29,098 nucleotides of DNA from an uncultured Verrucomicrobia subdivision 3 bacterium (GCA_903861445.1 CAIOUK010000183.1:1-29098), one strand, 5' to 3'. Positions 14,520 through 24,413 are shown, counted from the stretch's first letter. Numbers and translations are program-made. Notes: a model not told the origin generated them from the sequence alone.

Positions 14520-16054
14520 AATTCCTCAAGTCCATCAAATGGCGGTTGCAGCTTTGGTATGGGTTGATTCTGGTCGTCGTGCTCGCCGGCTTCGGCATCA
14601 CCGCTTACCAATTGGATCGCAATCGTCAGTTCCGCCAGATTGACGAAGAACTGCACCGGCGCGTGGGAATTTTGGCGAACGCTTTGCATCGTCCGCCGAT
14701 GCGTGGCATGAATGGCAATCGTCCGCCGCCCGGACAACCACCCCGGACACAAAACTTCGACGACCCACCGCCGGAGGACGCGCCGATGGGTGGTCAGTTT
14801 GGCGGGGATAATCGTTCTGGCCACAACGGTCGCCAGTTGCCTGCATTTAGTCTGCTCGCGCAAGACGGTCATTTATTTGCGGCTGACGATCCGCATCATT
14901 TTTATTACCGCATCTTCAATCGCGACGGTAATCAGGTGGCCATTTCCACAAACCAACCCGCCCAACGCTCTGTTAATTTGGATCACGAATACCAGCCCGG
15001 CACACGGCCGTCCGAACTTTCCGGCAAGGGCAATTCACCCGCAAAAATGGTCAGCTTCGACAATTATCGCGAGGTCAACACCCAATTGCCTTCCGAAGAA
15101 AGCATCACCGTCGGCTGCTCGATTGCGCCCGAGTTGAAAGACTTGCGACGAACGGCCCTGAGTCTGTTGCTGGTCGGCGGTGCGGTGCTGCTGGTCGGAC
15201 TTGCGGGCGGCTGGTGGTTCGTCGGCCGCGCGCTCCGGCCGGTTTCGGAAATCAGCGCGACGGCGGTAAAAATTTCCGCCGGAGATTTGTCGCAGCGCAT
15301 CAACGCGGCGGAAACCGAAAGCGAACTCGGCCAGTTGGCAGCGGTTTTGAATTCCACCTTCGCCCGATTAGAAACGGCGTTCGCGCAGCAGCAGCAATTC
15401 GCCGCCGACGCCGCGCACGAATTGCGGACGCCGGTGACGGTGATTTTGACGCAAACCCAGACCGCGCTGGCGCGGGAACGCGATGCCGCCAGCTATCGCC
15501 AAACCGTTGAGGCCTGCCAGCGCGCGGCCCAGCGGATGCGCAGACTCATCGAGTCGCTGCTGGCGCTGGCGCGGTTCGATGCCGGGCAGGAGATTTTGCG
15601 ACGGGAGCCATTTGATTTTTCAAAAACAATTTCCGATTGTGCGGAACTGGTCGTGACGCTTGCCGACGAACGCGGTGTGAAAATTTCAGTGGCCGCCGAA
15701 CCCATTGAAATCATTGGTGATTCCGAACGCCTCGCGCAAGTGGTCACGAATCTGCTGACCAATGCCATCCAATACAACGAGCCGGATGGCGAGGTGCGCG
15801 TGCAACTTGCCGCTTCCGAGGGGTTGGCCGTGTTGACGGTGACGGACACGGGGCAGGGCATTGCTCCGGAAGATTTGTCGCGCGTGTTCGGACGATTCTT
15901 TCGCGCGGACGCCTCGCGCACGGGCGCGGGCAACGCCGGTTTGGGCCTCGCTATCTGTCAGGCGATTGTCACCGCCCACGGTGGAACGATTGAAGTGGTG
16001 AGCGAACTTGGTGTCGGCACCACCTTCACGATCCGCCTGCCGGTTTCAGGGTAG
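14516..16054 (+). CDS. Membrane sensor histidine kinase paired with the OmpR-family regulator
   Basis: The 512-residue kinase has TM1 at residues 12-32, a periplasmic sensor region 33-212, TM2 213-237, HAMP about 238-290, HisKA with His301 in 'DAAHELRTPVTV', and an ATPase domain with 'NLLTNAIQYNE', 'DTGQGI' and 'GLGLAI'. The cytoplasmic part resembles CusS/QseC-type kinases. The sensor loop is unusual: residues 60-107 are rich in Pro, Gly, Asn and Asp ('PPPGQPPRTQNFDDPPPEDA'), followed by 'DDPHHFYYRIFNRDG'. Its composition recalls the Spy-like protein at 3595-4041. It starts in the overlapping ATGA with the regulator gene; an earlier TTG is possible but unneeded. The stop codon lies inside a small palindromic element. 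The signal sensed is unknown; metal or envelope stress is inferred from context. Confidence 0.94.
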   Translation: MKFLKSIKWRLQLWYGLILVVVLAGFGITAYQLDRNRQFRQIDEELHRRVGILANALHRPPMRGMNGNRPPPGQPPRTQNFDDPPPEDAPMGGQFGGDNRSGHNGRQLPAFSLLAQDGHLFAADDPHHFYYRIFNRDGNQVAISTNQPAQRSVNLDHEYQPGTRPSELSGKGNSPAKMVSFDNYREVNTQLPSEESITVGCSIAPELKDLRRTALSLLLVGGAVLLVGLAGGWWFVGRALRPVSEISATAVKISAGDLSQRINAAETESELGQLAAVLNSTFARLETAFAQQQQFAADAAHELRTPVTVILTQTQTALARERDAASYRQTVEACQRAAQRMRRLIESLLALARFDAGQEILRREPFDFSKTISDCAELVVTLADERGVKISVAAEPIEIIGDSERLAQVVTNLLTNAIQYNEPDGEVRVQLAASEGLAVLTVTDTGQGIAPEDLSRVFGRFFRADASRTGAGNAGLGLAICQAIVTAHGGTIEVVSELGVGTTFTIRLPVSG

Positions 16055-16132
16055 GGCGGCGCTGCTGCGCCGCCTGATTTCGATATGATTGTTTGCGGAA
16101 AGAAAAAGTCAGAGCGGGAGCTCTGCCCTACC
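16050..16132. repeat. Small palindromic element between convergent genes
   Basis: The 83-bp segment is bounded by GGTAGGGC (16050-16057) and its exact complement GCCCTACC (16125-16132). Inside are a perfect 8-bp stem with a 4-nt loop (16056-16075) and a 5-bp stem (AGAGC...GCTCT, 16111-16124). The kinase stop TAG lies in the left terminus. It looks like a REP/MITE-like intergenic element or a bidirectional transcription stop; no second copy was noticed in this window. Confidence 0.5.
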
Positions 16133-16138
16133 AAGAAA

Positions 16139-17302
16139 TTAACGCAGAAACATTTCCGCCGCCGCGTCGGCGAAGCGCAAGCCTTGATGCGTCAGGTGAA
16201 AACGGTCTTCGGAAATCTTGGCCCAGCCGCGTTCGAGCAGTTTTTGAATTTCTTCTTCCCACTCGCCTCGCAAATCAAAGCCGGTCACGCGTTGAAATTC
16301 CGCAAACGGCCAACCGGCATTCATGCGCAAACCGAACGCAGCGGTTTCTCCGGCTCGACGCAACGGCGAAAGTTCCTCGCTGGATTCGATGGCGCGTTTG
16401 CCTTTCTCCAACTGTTCGCAGTAGAGTTGCGTGTTCGCCCAGTTTTTCGTGCGGACGCCGCGCACATAGCCGGTCGCGCTCGGTCCCAGACCGTAATACG
16501 AGCCCCCGCGCCAGTAGTTGAGATTGTGTTTGCAGGCGCGGGTGGGAACGCCATGCGCGTCCGGTTCGCCGCGACCAAAATTGGCGATTTCATATTGGCG
16601 GAATCCAGCGGTGGCCGAGCGCGAAATTAATTCCTCATACATCTCACACGCAAGATTTTCGTCCACGGAAAATTCGCCGGCTTGCAACTGGTGAAACAGC
16701 GGCGTGTCGTCTTCATAAATCACTTCGTAGCTGGACAGGTGTTCGCTTTGCATTGCCATCGCTTCATCCAAGGTCGCCCGCCAAATCGCCATCGTCTGGG
16801 TCGGGATGGCGAACATGAGATCTAGATTCACATTGTCGAATCCGGCTTTACGGAGGATGTCGAATGATTTGAAGACTTGTTCCCGCGAATGAATGCGGCC
16901 CAGCCGATCGAGTAATTTTTCGTCTAGCGATTGCACACCCATCGAAATGCGGTTGACGCCAAAATCGCGGAGCAGCTTGCATTTGTCGGCGGAGACGGTC
17001 GCGGGATTGCTTTCGATGGTGAACTCTTCCGCACCGAGCAAATTGAGTTTTTCCATTGTCCGCAAAATGCTTTCCCACTGGCGCAAATTCAAAAGCGACG
17101 GCGTGCCACCACCGAAAAAAATGGTTTTTGGCTTTAGGTCGCCGGCGACGATTTCCAGTTCACGGACAAGCGCGGCGGTGTAGCGGTTGATGAGTTCGCC
17201 GGACGACGCCTCGGAGTAGAACGCGCAGTATTCGCATTTCTGCGCGCAGAACGGGACGTGGACATAAAGGCTCGTGACGGGAGTCGTGGGGTTTTCCGAC
17301 AT
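16139..17302 (-). CDS. hemW: Radical SAM haem chaperone HemW (CPDH-like)
   Basis: The 387-residue protein carries the radical SAM cluster motif C19-x3-C23-x2-C26 ('YVHVPFCAQKCEYCAF'), the SAM-binding 'FGGGTPSLL', 'NLDLMFAIPTQT', and the HemW signature 'HNLNYWRGGSYYGLGPSA'. Such proteins were once annotated as oxygen-independent coproporphyrinogen oxidase, but HemW types act as haem-binding chaperones that help insert haem into respiratory enzymes. Length is normal. The ATG at 17302 is 50 nt after the cold-shock gene stop, so read-through from that gene is possible. The start lies at the edge of a perfect 8-bp inverted repeat. A haem-trafficking gene near a di-haem enzyme may be coincidence. 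Confidence 0.92.
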   Translation of the reverse strand: MSENPTTPVTSLYVHVPFCAQKCEYCAFYSEASSGELINRYTAALVRELEIVAGDLKPKTIFFGGGTPSLLNLRQWESILRTMEKLNLLGAEEFTIESNPATVSADKCKLLRDFGVNRISMGVQSLDEKLLDRLGRIHSREQVFKSFDILRKAGFDNVNLDLMFAIPTQTMAIWRATLDEAMAMQSEHLSSYEVIYEDDTPLFHQLQAGEFSVDENLACEMYEELISRSATAGFRQYEIANFGRGEPDAHGVPTRACKHNLNYWRGGSYYGLGPSATGYVRGVRTKNWANTQLYCEQLEKGKRAIESSEELSPLRRAGETAAFGLRMNAGWPFAEFQRVTGFDLRGEWEEEIQKLLERGWAKISEDRFHLTHQGLRFADAAAEMFLR

Positions 17303-17324
17303 GGCTTCAGGTTAGCGAAGCCAT
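17301..17324 (-). other. Inverted repeat touching the hemW start codon
   Basis: ATGGCTTC (17301-17308) and GAAGCCAT (17317-17324) form a perfect 8-bp stem with an 8-nt loop. On the transcript the stem ends within the hemW start codon. It could limit translation initiation or act as a weak terminator for the cold-shock gene; there is no T-tract after it. Confidence 0.4.
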
Positions 17325-17352
17325 CGGCGTCCGGGAATGAAATTCGCCCGCT

Positions 17353-17559
17353 TCAGGCGCTGGCGCGCTGGACGTTCTGTGCTTTCAAACCCTTGTCGCC
17401 CGGAATGATTTCAAAGGTGACAGGGTCACCTTCTTCGAGGGTTTTGTAGCCTTCGCCGAGTATGCAGGTGTGATGGACGAAGACATCCTGTCCGGCATCA
17501 TCGGCGATGAAGCCAAACCCTTTTTTATTGTCGAACCATTTGACTTTGCCGCTGGCCAT
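17353..17559 (-). CDS. Cold-shock domain protein (CspA family)
   Basis: The 68-residue single cold-shock domain is a five-stranded OB fold that binds single-stranded RNA and DNA and acts as an RNA chaperone. RNP1 'KGFGFI' and RNP2 'VFVHHT' are both present, as are the N-terminal 'GKVKWFDNKKG' and C-terminal 'GLKAQNV'. Length is typical. A good Shine-Dalgarno sequence (AGGAG, 8 nt before the ATG) is unusual among the genes here and suggests high expression. The predicted promoter at 17673-17701 gives a leader of about 107 nt that contains a terminator-like hairpin. Confidence 0.97.
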   Translation of the reverse strand: MASGKVKWFDNKKGFGFIADDAGQDVFVHHTCILGEGYKTLEEGDPVTFEIIPGDKGLKAQNVQRASA

Positions 17560-17587
17560 AACTGCGCTCCTGATTTGAGAGGCCGCG

Positions 17588-17626
17588 AAAAAATGAAACG
17601 GACGTGGCTGGTTCAGCCGCGTCCGT
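17588..17626 (-). terminator. Hairpin plus T-tract: glt operon terminator or csp leader attenuator
   Basis: A 13-bp stem with one wobble (arms 17614-17626 and 17598-17610, 3-nt loop) is followed on the minus strand by TTTCATTTTTT (17588-17597). It is a strong Rho-independent terminator downstream of gltB-gltD-receiver. It also lies between the predicted csp promoter and the csp start, so csp transcripts must pass through it. Confidence 0.72.
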
Positions 17627-17672
17627 GAAACATCACTTTTCCCAATTGCTCATGCCTCAGTGTTGTGCGGCG

Positions 17673-17701
17673 ACTATGAAACCGTTTTATCCACGCGTCA
17701 A
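17673..17701 (-). promoter_or_regulatory. Sigma70-type promoter for the cold-shock gene
   Basis: Minus strand TTGACG (17696-17701), 17 bp, CATAGT (17673-17678). The predicted start is near 17666, giving a 5' leader of about 107 nt. It lies directly after the stop codon of the degenerate receiver gene. Confidence 0.5.
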
Positions 17702-17710
17702 GGGAAAGTT

Positions 17711-18079
17711 TTAATCCAGATGCAACGCCTGATCGAGCAGCGTCTGCAAATGGCCGGTCAGCGCATTCTCGCCGACGGTCAGGTTCGCCCCAGCCTTTTG
17801 CGCGGCGGCCAGCGCCTCCGTTTTGTGATCCGGCGCGAAGGCGATGACGGGCAAATGACTGGTAGCAGCATCGGCGCGAATTTTTTCAATGGCTCCGCAA
17901 ATGTCGCCGCGCGCCTCCAAATCTACAAAGAGCAGCAACGGCGTTTCCCGTTTGGTGATGGCAGCGAGCAGGGCGGGATTGTTGACTGCGAGGACGCGAT
18001 AATTCAAGTCCTGCAGCCGGTTCACCAACTGGCTGCCGGGCATGAGACGTTCGTAAAAGACAATGGCGAGTGGCTGCAT
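17711..18079 (-). CDS. Degenerate receiver-like protein in the glutamate synthase operon
   Basis: The 122-residue protein has the length and alternating beta/alpha pattern of a CheY-like receiver ('[16 protein letters not shown]', '[13 protein letters not shown]', '[10 protein letters not shown]', '[12 protein letters not shown]'). Asp53 sits at the phospho-acceptor position. The acid pair is replaced (Tyr-Glu), the Thr/Ser switch residue is Ala, and the conserved Lys-Pro is missing ('TVGENAL'). It is therefore probably a pseudo-receiver that does not undergo normal phosphorylation. The start is 3 nt after the gltD stop, so it is co-transcribed with glutamate synthase and could be a protein-interaction or nitrogen-signal module; that role is inference. 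A strong terminator follows at 17588-17626. Confidence 0.75.
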   Translation of the reverse strand: MQPLAIVFYERLMPGSQLVNRLQDLNYRVLAVNNPALLAAITKRETPLLLFVDLEARGDICGAIEKIRADAATSHLPVIAFAPDHKTEALAAAQKAGANLTVGENALTGHLQTLLDQALHLD

Positions 18080-18082
18080 GAA

Positions 18083-19567
18083 TCAGGGCAGGTCGGTTTT
18101 GCCCATCAGGAAACGATCCGCTTCGCGGGCCGCGCCACGGCCTTCGTTGAACGCCCAGACGACGAGGCTCTGGCCGCGCCGGCAATCGCCGCAGGCAAAA
18201 ACTTTCGGATGATTTGTCGTGTATTTCTCGAAGTCAGCTTTGGCGTTGCTGCGTTGGTCGCGCTCGATGCCGAGCGCTTCGAGCAACGGCTGTTCCGGTC
18301 CGAGAAAACCCATCGCCAAGAGCACAAGCTGCGCGGGCAAAACTTTTTCCGTGCCGGGAACATTTTTGGGAATGAACTGGCCTTTGTCGTTCTTCGTCCA
18401 CTCCACTTGCACGGTATGGACGGCTTTGACCTGACCGTTTTCATCGCTTTCAAATTTCGTTGCCGTCGTAAGATAGATGCGCGGGTCGGCGCCAAATTTT
18501 GCGGCGGCTTCTTCCTGGCCGTAATCCACCTTGAGCGTCTTGGGCCATTCGGGCCACGGATTATCCTTGGCGCGTTCGAGCGGCGGCTTGGGCAAAATTT
18601 CCACCTGCACGATGCTCTTGCAACCGTGCCGGAGCGAGGTGCCGACGCAATCCGTGCCGGTGTCGCCGCCGCCGATGACGACGACATCCTTGCCGGTCGC
18701 ATCAATGAAGTTCCCGTTTTTGTGGCCGTCGAGAACCGCCTTCGTGTTAGCGGTGAGAAAATCCATCGCGAAATGGACGCCTTTCAACGGGCGACCTTCG
18801 ATGGGCAAATCGCGCGGTTTGGTTGCGCCGGTGGCGAGAATGACCGCGTCAAAATCTTTCTGCAACTTCTCCACTGGAAGATTTTTTCCGACTTCCGTGT
18901 TGCAGACAAATTTCACACCTTCTTTTTCCAGCAAGGCCAGACGGCGCAGCACGACTTCTTTTTTATCAAGCTTCATGTTGGGGATGCCATACATGAGCAA
19001 ACCGCCGGGACGGTCGGCGCGCTCGAAGACGGTGACTTCGTGGCCAGCCTTGTTTAATTGGGCGGCGGCGGAAAGTCCGGCGGGGCCGGAACCGATCACG
19101 GCGACTTTTTTGCCGGTGCGTTTCTTCGGCGGTTCAGCGACGACCCAGCCATTTTCCCAGCCGTGATCAATGATGCTGACCTCGATGTTTTTGATGGTGA
19201 CGGCAGGTTCCTTCATGCCCAGCACGCACGAACCTTCGCACGGGGCAGGGCAGACGCGACCGGTGAACTCAGGAAAATTATTCGTCTTGTGCAGGCGTTC
19301 AAGCGCCTCGCGCCACAGGCCGCGATAGACGAGGTCGTTCCACTCGGGAATGAGATTGTGAATCGGACAGCCGCTGGCCATGCCGCTGACGAGCTGGCCG
19401 GTGTGGCAGAACGGAATGCCGCAATCCATGCAGCGCGCGCCCTGCTTTTTGAGGTCGGCCTCGGACTGGTGCAGGTGAATTTCCTGCCAGTCCTTGATGC
19501 GCTCCAGCGGCGTGCGATCCTTCGGCAGTTCACGTTGGAACTCTAAAAATCCAGTGGGTTTTCCCAT
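18083..19567 (-). CDS. gltD: Glutamate synthase, NADPH-type small (beta) subunit
   Basis: The 494-residue FAD/NAD(P)H-binding flavoprotein supplies electrons to GltB for making two glutamates from glutamine and 2-oxoglutarate. The N-terminal iron-sulfur cysteines are in 'CMDCGIPFC' (46-54), Cys67, and 'CPAPCEGSC' (106-114). The FAD Rossmann motif is '[12 protein letters not shown]' (157-168), and the second nucleotide site is '[14 protein letters not shown]'. Length is normal for the family. It lies 30 nt downstream of gltB and 3 nt upstream of the pseudo-receiver gene. The ATG at 19567 lacks a clear Shine-Dalgarno sequence, as do many genes here. Confidence 0.97.
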   Translation of the reverse strand: MGKPTGFLEFQRELPKDRTPLERIKDWQEIHLHQSEADLKKQGARCMDCGIPFCHTGQLVSGMASGCPIHNLIPEWNDLVYRGLWREALERLHKTNNFPEFTGRVCPAPCEGSCVLGMKEPAVTIKNIEVSIIDHGWENGWVVAEPPKKRTGKKVAVIGSGPAGLSAAAQLNKAGHEVTVFERADRPGGLLMYGIPNMKLDKKEVVLRRLALLEKEGVKFVCNTEVGKNLPVEKLQKDFDAVILATGATKPRDLPIEGRPLKGVHFAMDFLTANTKAVLDGHKNGNFIDATGKDVVVIGGGDTGTDCVGTSLRHGCKSIVQVEILPKPPLERAKDNPWPEWPKTLKVDYGQEEAAAKFGADPRIYLTTATKFESDENGQVKAVHTVQVEWTKNDKGQFIPKNVPGTEKVLPAQLVLLAMGFLGPEQPLLEALGIERDQRSNAKADFEKYTTNHPKVFACGDCRRGQSLVVWAFNEGRGAAREADRFLMGKTDLP

Positions 19568-19597
19568 TTTGTTTTAGTGTTGAGAATTAATTTAGTT

Positions 19598-22500
19598 TCA
19601 GTGGCCGCCTTTGACGTTCTCCTCGAATGCGGCCATGATGGCGTCGTCGCCGCTCAAACCTTGCGACTGCACTTTCTTGAGCGAGGCCAGCACGCGGGCG
19701 TAATCCTGCGGCATAACTTTGACGAACTTCGGCAAGAAATTCTTCCAGTCCGCGAGCACTTTCGCGGCGCGTTCGCTCTGGGTGTAAGCCTGATGACGCT
19801 GGATCAGTTTCCAAAGCTCTTCGATCTCGTTGGCTTCGGTCAATTTTTCCAACGCGACCAATTCCATGTTGCACCGATTTTTAAAATCGCCCGCTTCGTC
19901 GAGGATGTAAGCCACGCCACCGCTCATGCCGGCGGCGAAGTTGCGACCGGTCTTGCCGAGAATCACCACGCGTCCGCCGGTCATGTATTCGCAGCCGTGA
20001 TCGCCCACGCCTTCGACGACCGCATTGACCCCGGAGTTGCGGACGGCAAACCGTTCGCCGGCCATGCCGCGCACAAAAATTTCACCTGCCGTCGCGCCGT
20101 AAAGCGCCACGTTGCCGATGATGATGTTGTCTTCCGCAACGAAGGTGGAACCCTTCGGCGGATAAACGATGAGTTTGCCGCCGCTCAAGCCCTTGCCGAA
20201 ATAATCGTTCGCATCGCCTTCCAGTTCGTGCGTCATGCCGCGCGGCATGAACGCGCCGAAGCTCTGGCCGGCGCTGCCGTTAAATTTCAGATGCACCGTA
20301 TCTTCCGGCAAGCCGGCGGGGCCGTGTTTCTTGGTGATTTCGCTGCCAACAATCGTGCCGACCACGCGGTTCACGTTGATGATGGGCAGTTCGGCACGAA
20401 CTTTTTCGCCGTGCTCAATCGCCGGTTTGCAAATGTCGAGCAGCTTGGTTACGTCCAAAGATTTTTCCAAACCGTGATCCTGATCCTGCGAGCGGAAGCG
20501 TCCGCAATCCGCGTCTACTTTCGGCTGGTGCAAAATCGGCGTGAGGTCGAGGCCGCTGGCTTTCCAGTGTTCAATCGCCTTCCACGGGATCAATTTGTCG
20601 GTGCGACCAACCATGTCTTCCAGCTTGCGGAAGCCGAGCTTGGCCATGATCTCGCGGAGTTCCATGGCGATGAAGCGCATGAAATTCACGACGTGATCCG
20701 CCTCGCCAGTGAAACGTTTGCGGAGACGCGGGTCTTGCGTGGCGACGCCCACCGGGCAGGTGTTCAGATGACAAACGCGCATCATGATGCAACCCATCAC
20801 GACGAGCGGTGCGGTGGCGAAACCAAATTCTTCAGCGCCGAGCAACGCGGCGATCGCCACGTCGCGGCCGGTTTTCAACTGGCCGTCCGCCTCGACGTAG
20901 ATGCGGCTGCGCAGTCCGTTCAACACGAGCGTCTGGTGCGCTTCGGCGAGTCCGAGTTCCCACGGGCCGCCCGCATGCTTGATGGACGAGAGCGGCGACG
21001 CGCCCGTGCCGCCGTCGTGACCGGAAATCAAAACCACATCCGCGTGCGCCTTCGCGACGCCCGCCGCGATGGTGCCGACGCCGACTTCGGCGACGAGTTT
21101 CACGCTCACGCGCGCGTTGCGGTTGGCGTTTTTCAAGTCGTGAATCAGCTCCGCCAAATCTTCGATGGAATAAATGTCGTGATGCGGCGGCGGTGAAATC
21201 AAACCGACGCCCGCCGTCGTGCCGCGCGTCTTGGCGATTTCCGGGAATACTTTTTTGCCGGGCAACTCGCCGCCTTCGCCAGGCTTCGCACCCTGCGCCA
21301 TTTTAATTTGCAGCTCGCGCGCGTTGACGAGGTAATGGCTCGTCACGCCAAAACGTCCACTCGCGACCTGCTTGATGGCGGAATTTTTCGAGTCGCCCTT
21401 TTCGTTCGTCCAAGTGTAGCGCAACGGGTCTTCGCCGCCTTCGCCGGTGTTGCTGCGTCCGCCGAGGCGGTTCATCGCGATGGCGAGCGTCTCGTGTGCC
21501 TCTTTGGAAATGGAGCCGTAGCTCATCGCGCCGGTCTTGAAACGCTTGACGATGCTTTCGACGGATTCCACTTCTTCAATCGGAATGGCGTTGTCGAACT
21601 TGAAATCCAGCAAGCCGCGCAAGGTGCAAAGCGACTTCGCGCGGTCGTTGATGAGGTCGGCGTATTCGCGATAAATCTTTTCGCTGCCGAGTCGGCAAGC
21701 CGTCTGGAGCTTGTGGATCGTCTGCGGATTGAACAGATGTTGTTCGCCGCCGTCGCGCCATTGATATTGGCCGCCCGCTTCGAGTTCCGGATTGACCGGC
21801 ACCGGCGGGAACGCGCGACGATGACGCGCCAACGCTTCCTGCGCGATGACGTCGAGGCCGATGCCCTGGATACGCGTGGGCGTCCAGGTGAAATATTTTT
21901 CCACCAGTTCGCTGTTGAGGCCGACGGCTTCAAAAATTTGCGCGCCGCGATAGCTTTGGATCGTGGAAATGCCCATCTTGGCCATCGTCTTGACAACGCC
22001 CTTGATGGCGGCCTTGATGAATTTTTTCTGCGCCGTCTTGTGGTCGGTTTTTTGCAGCAGCCCTTCGTGGATCAAATCGTCAATCGTCTCGTAGGCGAGA
22101 TACGGATTGATGGCGCTGCAGCCGTAGCCGATAAGCAACGCGAAATGGTGCACCTCGCGCGGTTCGCCGGATTCCAGCACGAGGCCGGTGCGCCCGCGCG
22201 TGCCGGTGCGGATGAGATGATGATGCAGGCCGGCGGTCGCAAGCAGCGCGGGAATCGGCGCCAGCTCGGACGTGACCCCGCGGTCGGACAAAATCAAAAT
22301 GTTCGCGCCGTCGCGGATGGCTTCGTCGGCGGCGGTGAACAGTTTTTCCAACGCGCGCTCCAGACCTTTCGCGCCGTCGGCGGCCTTGAACAAAATCGGC
22401 AGTGTCTCGGCTTTGAAACCGGCGCGGTCAATGAAACGCAGCTTGTCCAATTCCTCGTTCGTGAGGATGGGCTGTTCGAGCCGGATGACGGCGCAGCTTT

Positions 22501-24205
22501 CTGCCGTGGGATTCAGCAAGCCACCGCGCGAGCCAACCATCGTGTGCGTGGCGGTGACAATTTCTTCGCGGATGGGATCAATCGGCGGGTTCGTGACCTG
22601 CGCGAATAGCTGCTTGAAATAATTGTAAAGCAACTGCGGCTTCTGCGACAAAACCGCGAGGGGCGTGTCGGTGCCCATCGAGCCGAGCGGCTGCACGCCG
22701 TCGTTCGCCATCGGGCCGACGATAAAGCGCAAGTCCTCGAACGTGTAACCAAACGCCTGTTGCTCCTGCAAAATTTTGCGATGACCGGGTTCGGTGCTTT
22801 GTGACGGCTCCGGCAAATCTTCGAGCAGGACGTGATGTTCATCCAGCCATTGCTGATACGGATGAGCGCTGGCGTATTTTTTCTTCAGCTCCTCATCGGC
22901 GATGATGCGGCCTTGCTCGGTGTCCACGAGGAACATCCGACCTGGCTGCAAACGGCCTTTGACCGCGATGCGTTCCGGCGCGACCGGCAGCACGCCAGCT
23001 TCCGACGCCATGATGACGACATCGTCCTTGGTGACATAGTAGCGCGACGGGCGGAGGCCGTTGCGGTCCAGACACGCGCCGATGCGGATGCCGTCCGTGA
23101 ACGCCATCGAGGCGGGACCATCCCACGGCTCGATCATGCAGGAATGAAACTCGTAGAACGCGCGACGTTCGGCGTCCATGCTCTCATGGTTTTCCCACGG
23201 CTCGGGAATCATCATCATCATCGCGTGCGGCAATTCGCGGCCCGCCATGACCAGCAGTTCGACGCAATTATCGAACTGCGCGGAGTCGCTGCCGTCCGTG
23301 TTGATGACGGGAACGACTTTCTTGATGTCGCCGCCGAGCGTTTCGGATTTGAAATTGGCCTGCGCCGCCTTAATCCAGTTGACGTTGCCGCGCAGCGTGT
23401 TGATTTCGCCGTTATGCGCGATGCAGCGGTTCGGATGCGCGCGATCCCAGCTCGGGAACGTGTTTGTCGAAAAACGCGAATGCACCAGTGCCATCGCGGT
23501 GGTGACGGCAGGATCGCGCAGGTCGGCGTAATATTTTTCCACCTGCTCGGACATCAACATGCCCTTGTAGATCAGCGTGCGCGCCGAGAGGCTGGAGACA
23601 TAAAACATTTCGCCGCCGGGAATTTTTTTGCCGTAGCGAATCTTGCGCTCCGCCACTTTGCGGATGACAAAGAGTTTCCGCTCAAACGCCTGATCGTCCT
23701 TGATCTTCGGATTGCGACCGACAAATACCTGCGCCATGAACGGCTCGGCGGCAACGGCGGTTTTTCCAAGCGACGAATTGTCCACCGGCACATCGCGCCA
23801 GCCGAGCACCGTCTGGCCTTCGGTGGTGATGATTTTGGTGAGTTCCGCTTTCACCGCTTCGCGCTGCGCTTTGTCCTTCGGCAGGAACAACTGGCCGACG
23901 CCGTATTGACCCGCGGCGGGAAGTTTGAAGCCAAGTTTTTCCGCCTGGGCCGAAAGAAATTCATGCGGCACCTGAATCAGAAGGCCCGCGCCGTCGCCGG
24001 TGTTCGCCTCGCAGCCGCACGCGCCGCGATGATCGAGGTTGACGAGAATCTGGAGCGCGTCGCTCACCAATTGGTGCGACTTCTGGCCCTTGATGTTGAC
24101 GACGAAACCCAGTCCGCACGCATCGTGCTCGAACTGCGGATCATAAAGGCCCTGTTTGGCCGGCGCGCTGGTGCGCACCGTGGCGGTGTCATTAGCTTTC
24201 TGCAT
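19598..24205 (-). CDS. gltB: Glutamate synthase large (alpha) subunit
   Basis: The 1535-residue enzyme carries an N-terminal class II glutaminase domain. The nucleophile Cys30 follows a short pro-sequence ('[13 protein letters not shown]'), implying removal of about 29 residues. A central domain and the FMN-binding synthase domain follow ('[13 protein letters not shown]', '[20 protein letters not shown]'). The 3Fe-4S cysteines are at 1139, 1145 and 1150 in '[19 protein letters not shown]', with the family's spacing. The C-terminal beta-helix has Gly-rich repeats ('[20 protein letters not shown]'). Length is normal. It heads the gltB-gltD-receiver operon and diverges from mnmA across a 208-bp region. 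An 8-bp hairpin lies in its leader. Confidence 0.98.
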   Translation of the reverse strand: MQKANDTATVRTSAPAKQGLYDPQFEHDACGLGFVVNIKGQKSHQLVSDALQILVNLDHRGACGCEANTGDGAGLLIQVPHEFLSAQAEKLGFKLPAAGQYGVGQLFLPKDKAQREAVKAELTKIITTEGQTVLGWRDVPVDNSSLGKTAVAAEPFMAQVFVGRNPKIKDDQAFERKLFVIRKVAERKIRYGKKIPGGEMFYVSSLSARTLIYKGMLMSEQVEKYYADLRDPAVTTAMALVHSRFSTNTFPSWDRAHPNRCIAHNGEINTLRGNVNWIKAAQANFKSETLGGDIKKVVPVINTDGSDSAQFDNCVELLVMAGRELPHAMMMMIPEPWENHESMDAERRAFYEFHSCMIEPWDGPASMAFTDGIRIGACLDRNGLRPSRYYVTKDDVVIMASEAGVLPVAPERIAVKGRLQPGRMFLVDTEQGRIIADEELKKKYASAHPYQQWLDEHHVLLEDLPEPSQSTEPGHRKILQEQQAFGYTFEDLRFIVGPMANDGVQPLGSMGTDTPLAVLSQKPQLLYNYFKQLFAQVTNPPIDPIREEIVTATHTMVGSRGGLLNPTAESCAVIRLEQPILTNEELDKLRFIDRAGFKAETLPILFKAADGAKGLERALEKLFTAADEAIRDGANILILSDRGVTSELAPIPALLATAGLHHHLIRTGTRGRTGLVLESGEPREVHHFALLIGYGCSAINPYLAYETIDDLIHEGLLQKTDHKTAQKKFIKAAIKGVVKTMAKMGISTIQSYRGAQIFEAVGLNSELVEKYFTWTPTRIQGIGLDVIAQEALARHRRAFPPVPVNPELEAGGQYQWRDGGEQHLFNPQTIHKLQTACRLGSEKIYREYADLINDRAKSLCTLRGLLDFKFDNAIPIEEVESVESIVKRFKTGAMSYGSISKEAHETLAIAMNRLGGRSNTGEGGEDPLRYTWTNEKGDSKNSAIKQVASGRFGVTSHYLVNARELQIKMAQGAKPGEGGELPGKKVFPEIAKTRGTTAGVGLISPPPHHDIYSIEDLAELIHDLKNANRNARVSVKLVAEVGVGTIAAGVAKAHADVVLISGHDGGTGASPLSSIKHAGGPWELGLAEAHQTLVLNGLRSRIYVEADGQLKTGRDVAIAALLGAEEFGFATAPLVVMGCIMMRVCHLNTCPVGVATQDPRLRKRFTGEADHVVNFMRFIAMELREIMAKLGFRKLEDMVGRTDKLIPWKAIEHWKASGLDLTPILHQPKVDADCGRFRSQDQDHGLEKSLDVTKLLDICKPAIEHGEKVRAELPIINVNRVVGTIVGSEITKKHGPAGLPEDTVHLKFNGSAGQSFGAFMPRGMTHELEGDANDYFGKGLSGGKLIVYPPKGSTFVAEDNIIIGNVALYGATAGEIFVRGMAGERFAVRNSGVNAVVEGVGDHGCEYMTGGRVVILGKTGRNFAAGMSGGVAYILDEAGDFKNRCNMELVALEKLTEANEIEELWKLIQRHQAYTQSERAAKVLADWKNFLPKFVKVMPQDYARVLASLKKVQSQGLSGDDAIMAAFEENVKGGH

Positions 24206-24219
24206 TTGTATTCTGGTGG

Positions 24220-24242
24220 ACGCGGGACGGATAAGTCCGCGT
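24220..24242 (-). other. Hairpin in the gltB leader
   Basis: ACGCGGAC and GTCCCGCGT pair as an 8-bp stem with a single bulged base and a 6-nt loop, 14 nt before the gltB ATG. Its position over the usual ribosome-loading zone could reduce translation initiation. There is no T-tract. The rest of the 208-bp gap to mnmA is AT-rich, with no promoter I can assign with confidence. Confidence 0.4.
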
Positions 24243-24413
24243 TCCGTTATTTTTTACTCGATTTTCATCCCTGCGCAATAATTGTTTTCAAAATAAACCG
24301 GGTTTCAGGCATTAGAATTTAAATTATTTCAGGTAACTGTATAAGTGAAAATTCCGGCGCCGCGCGGTGAACGGGTTTTACACCTTGCCGAACTCTGATA
24401 TATTGGTCGCCTT

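Noticed and set aside
17660..19057. 465-residue plus-strand frame opposite gltD and the pseudo-receiver gene
   Set aside because: It spans two real genes and a terminator region in antisense, and has no protein features.
19577..24322. Long plus-strand open frames (about 540, 433 and 496 residues) opposite gltB
   Set aside because: The gltB frame has unambiguous motifs throughout. The antisense frames arise from GC-rich codon bias and show no family features.
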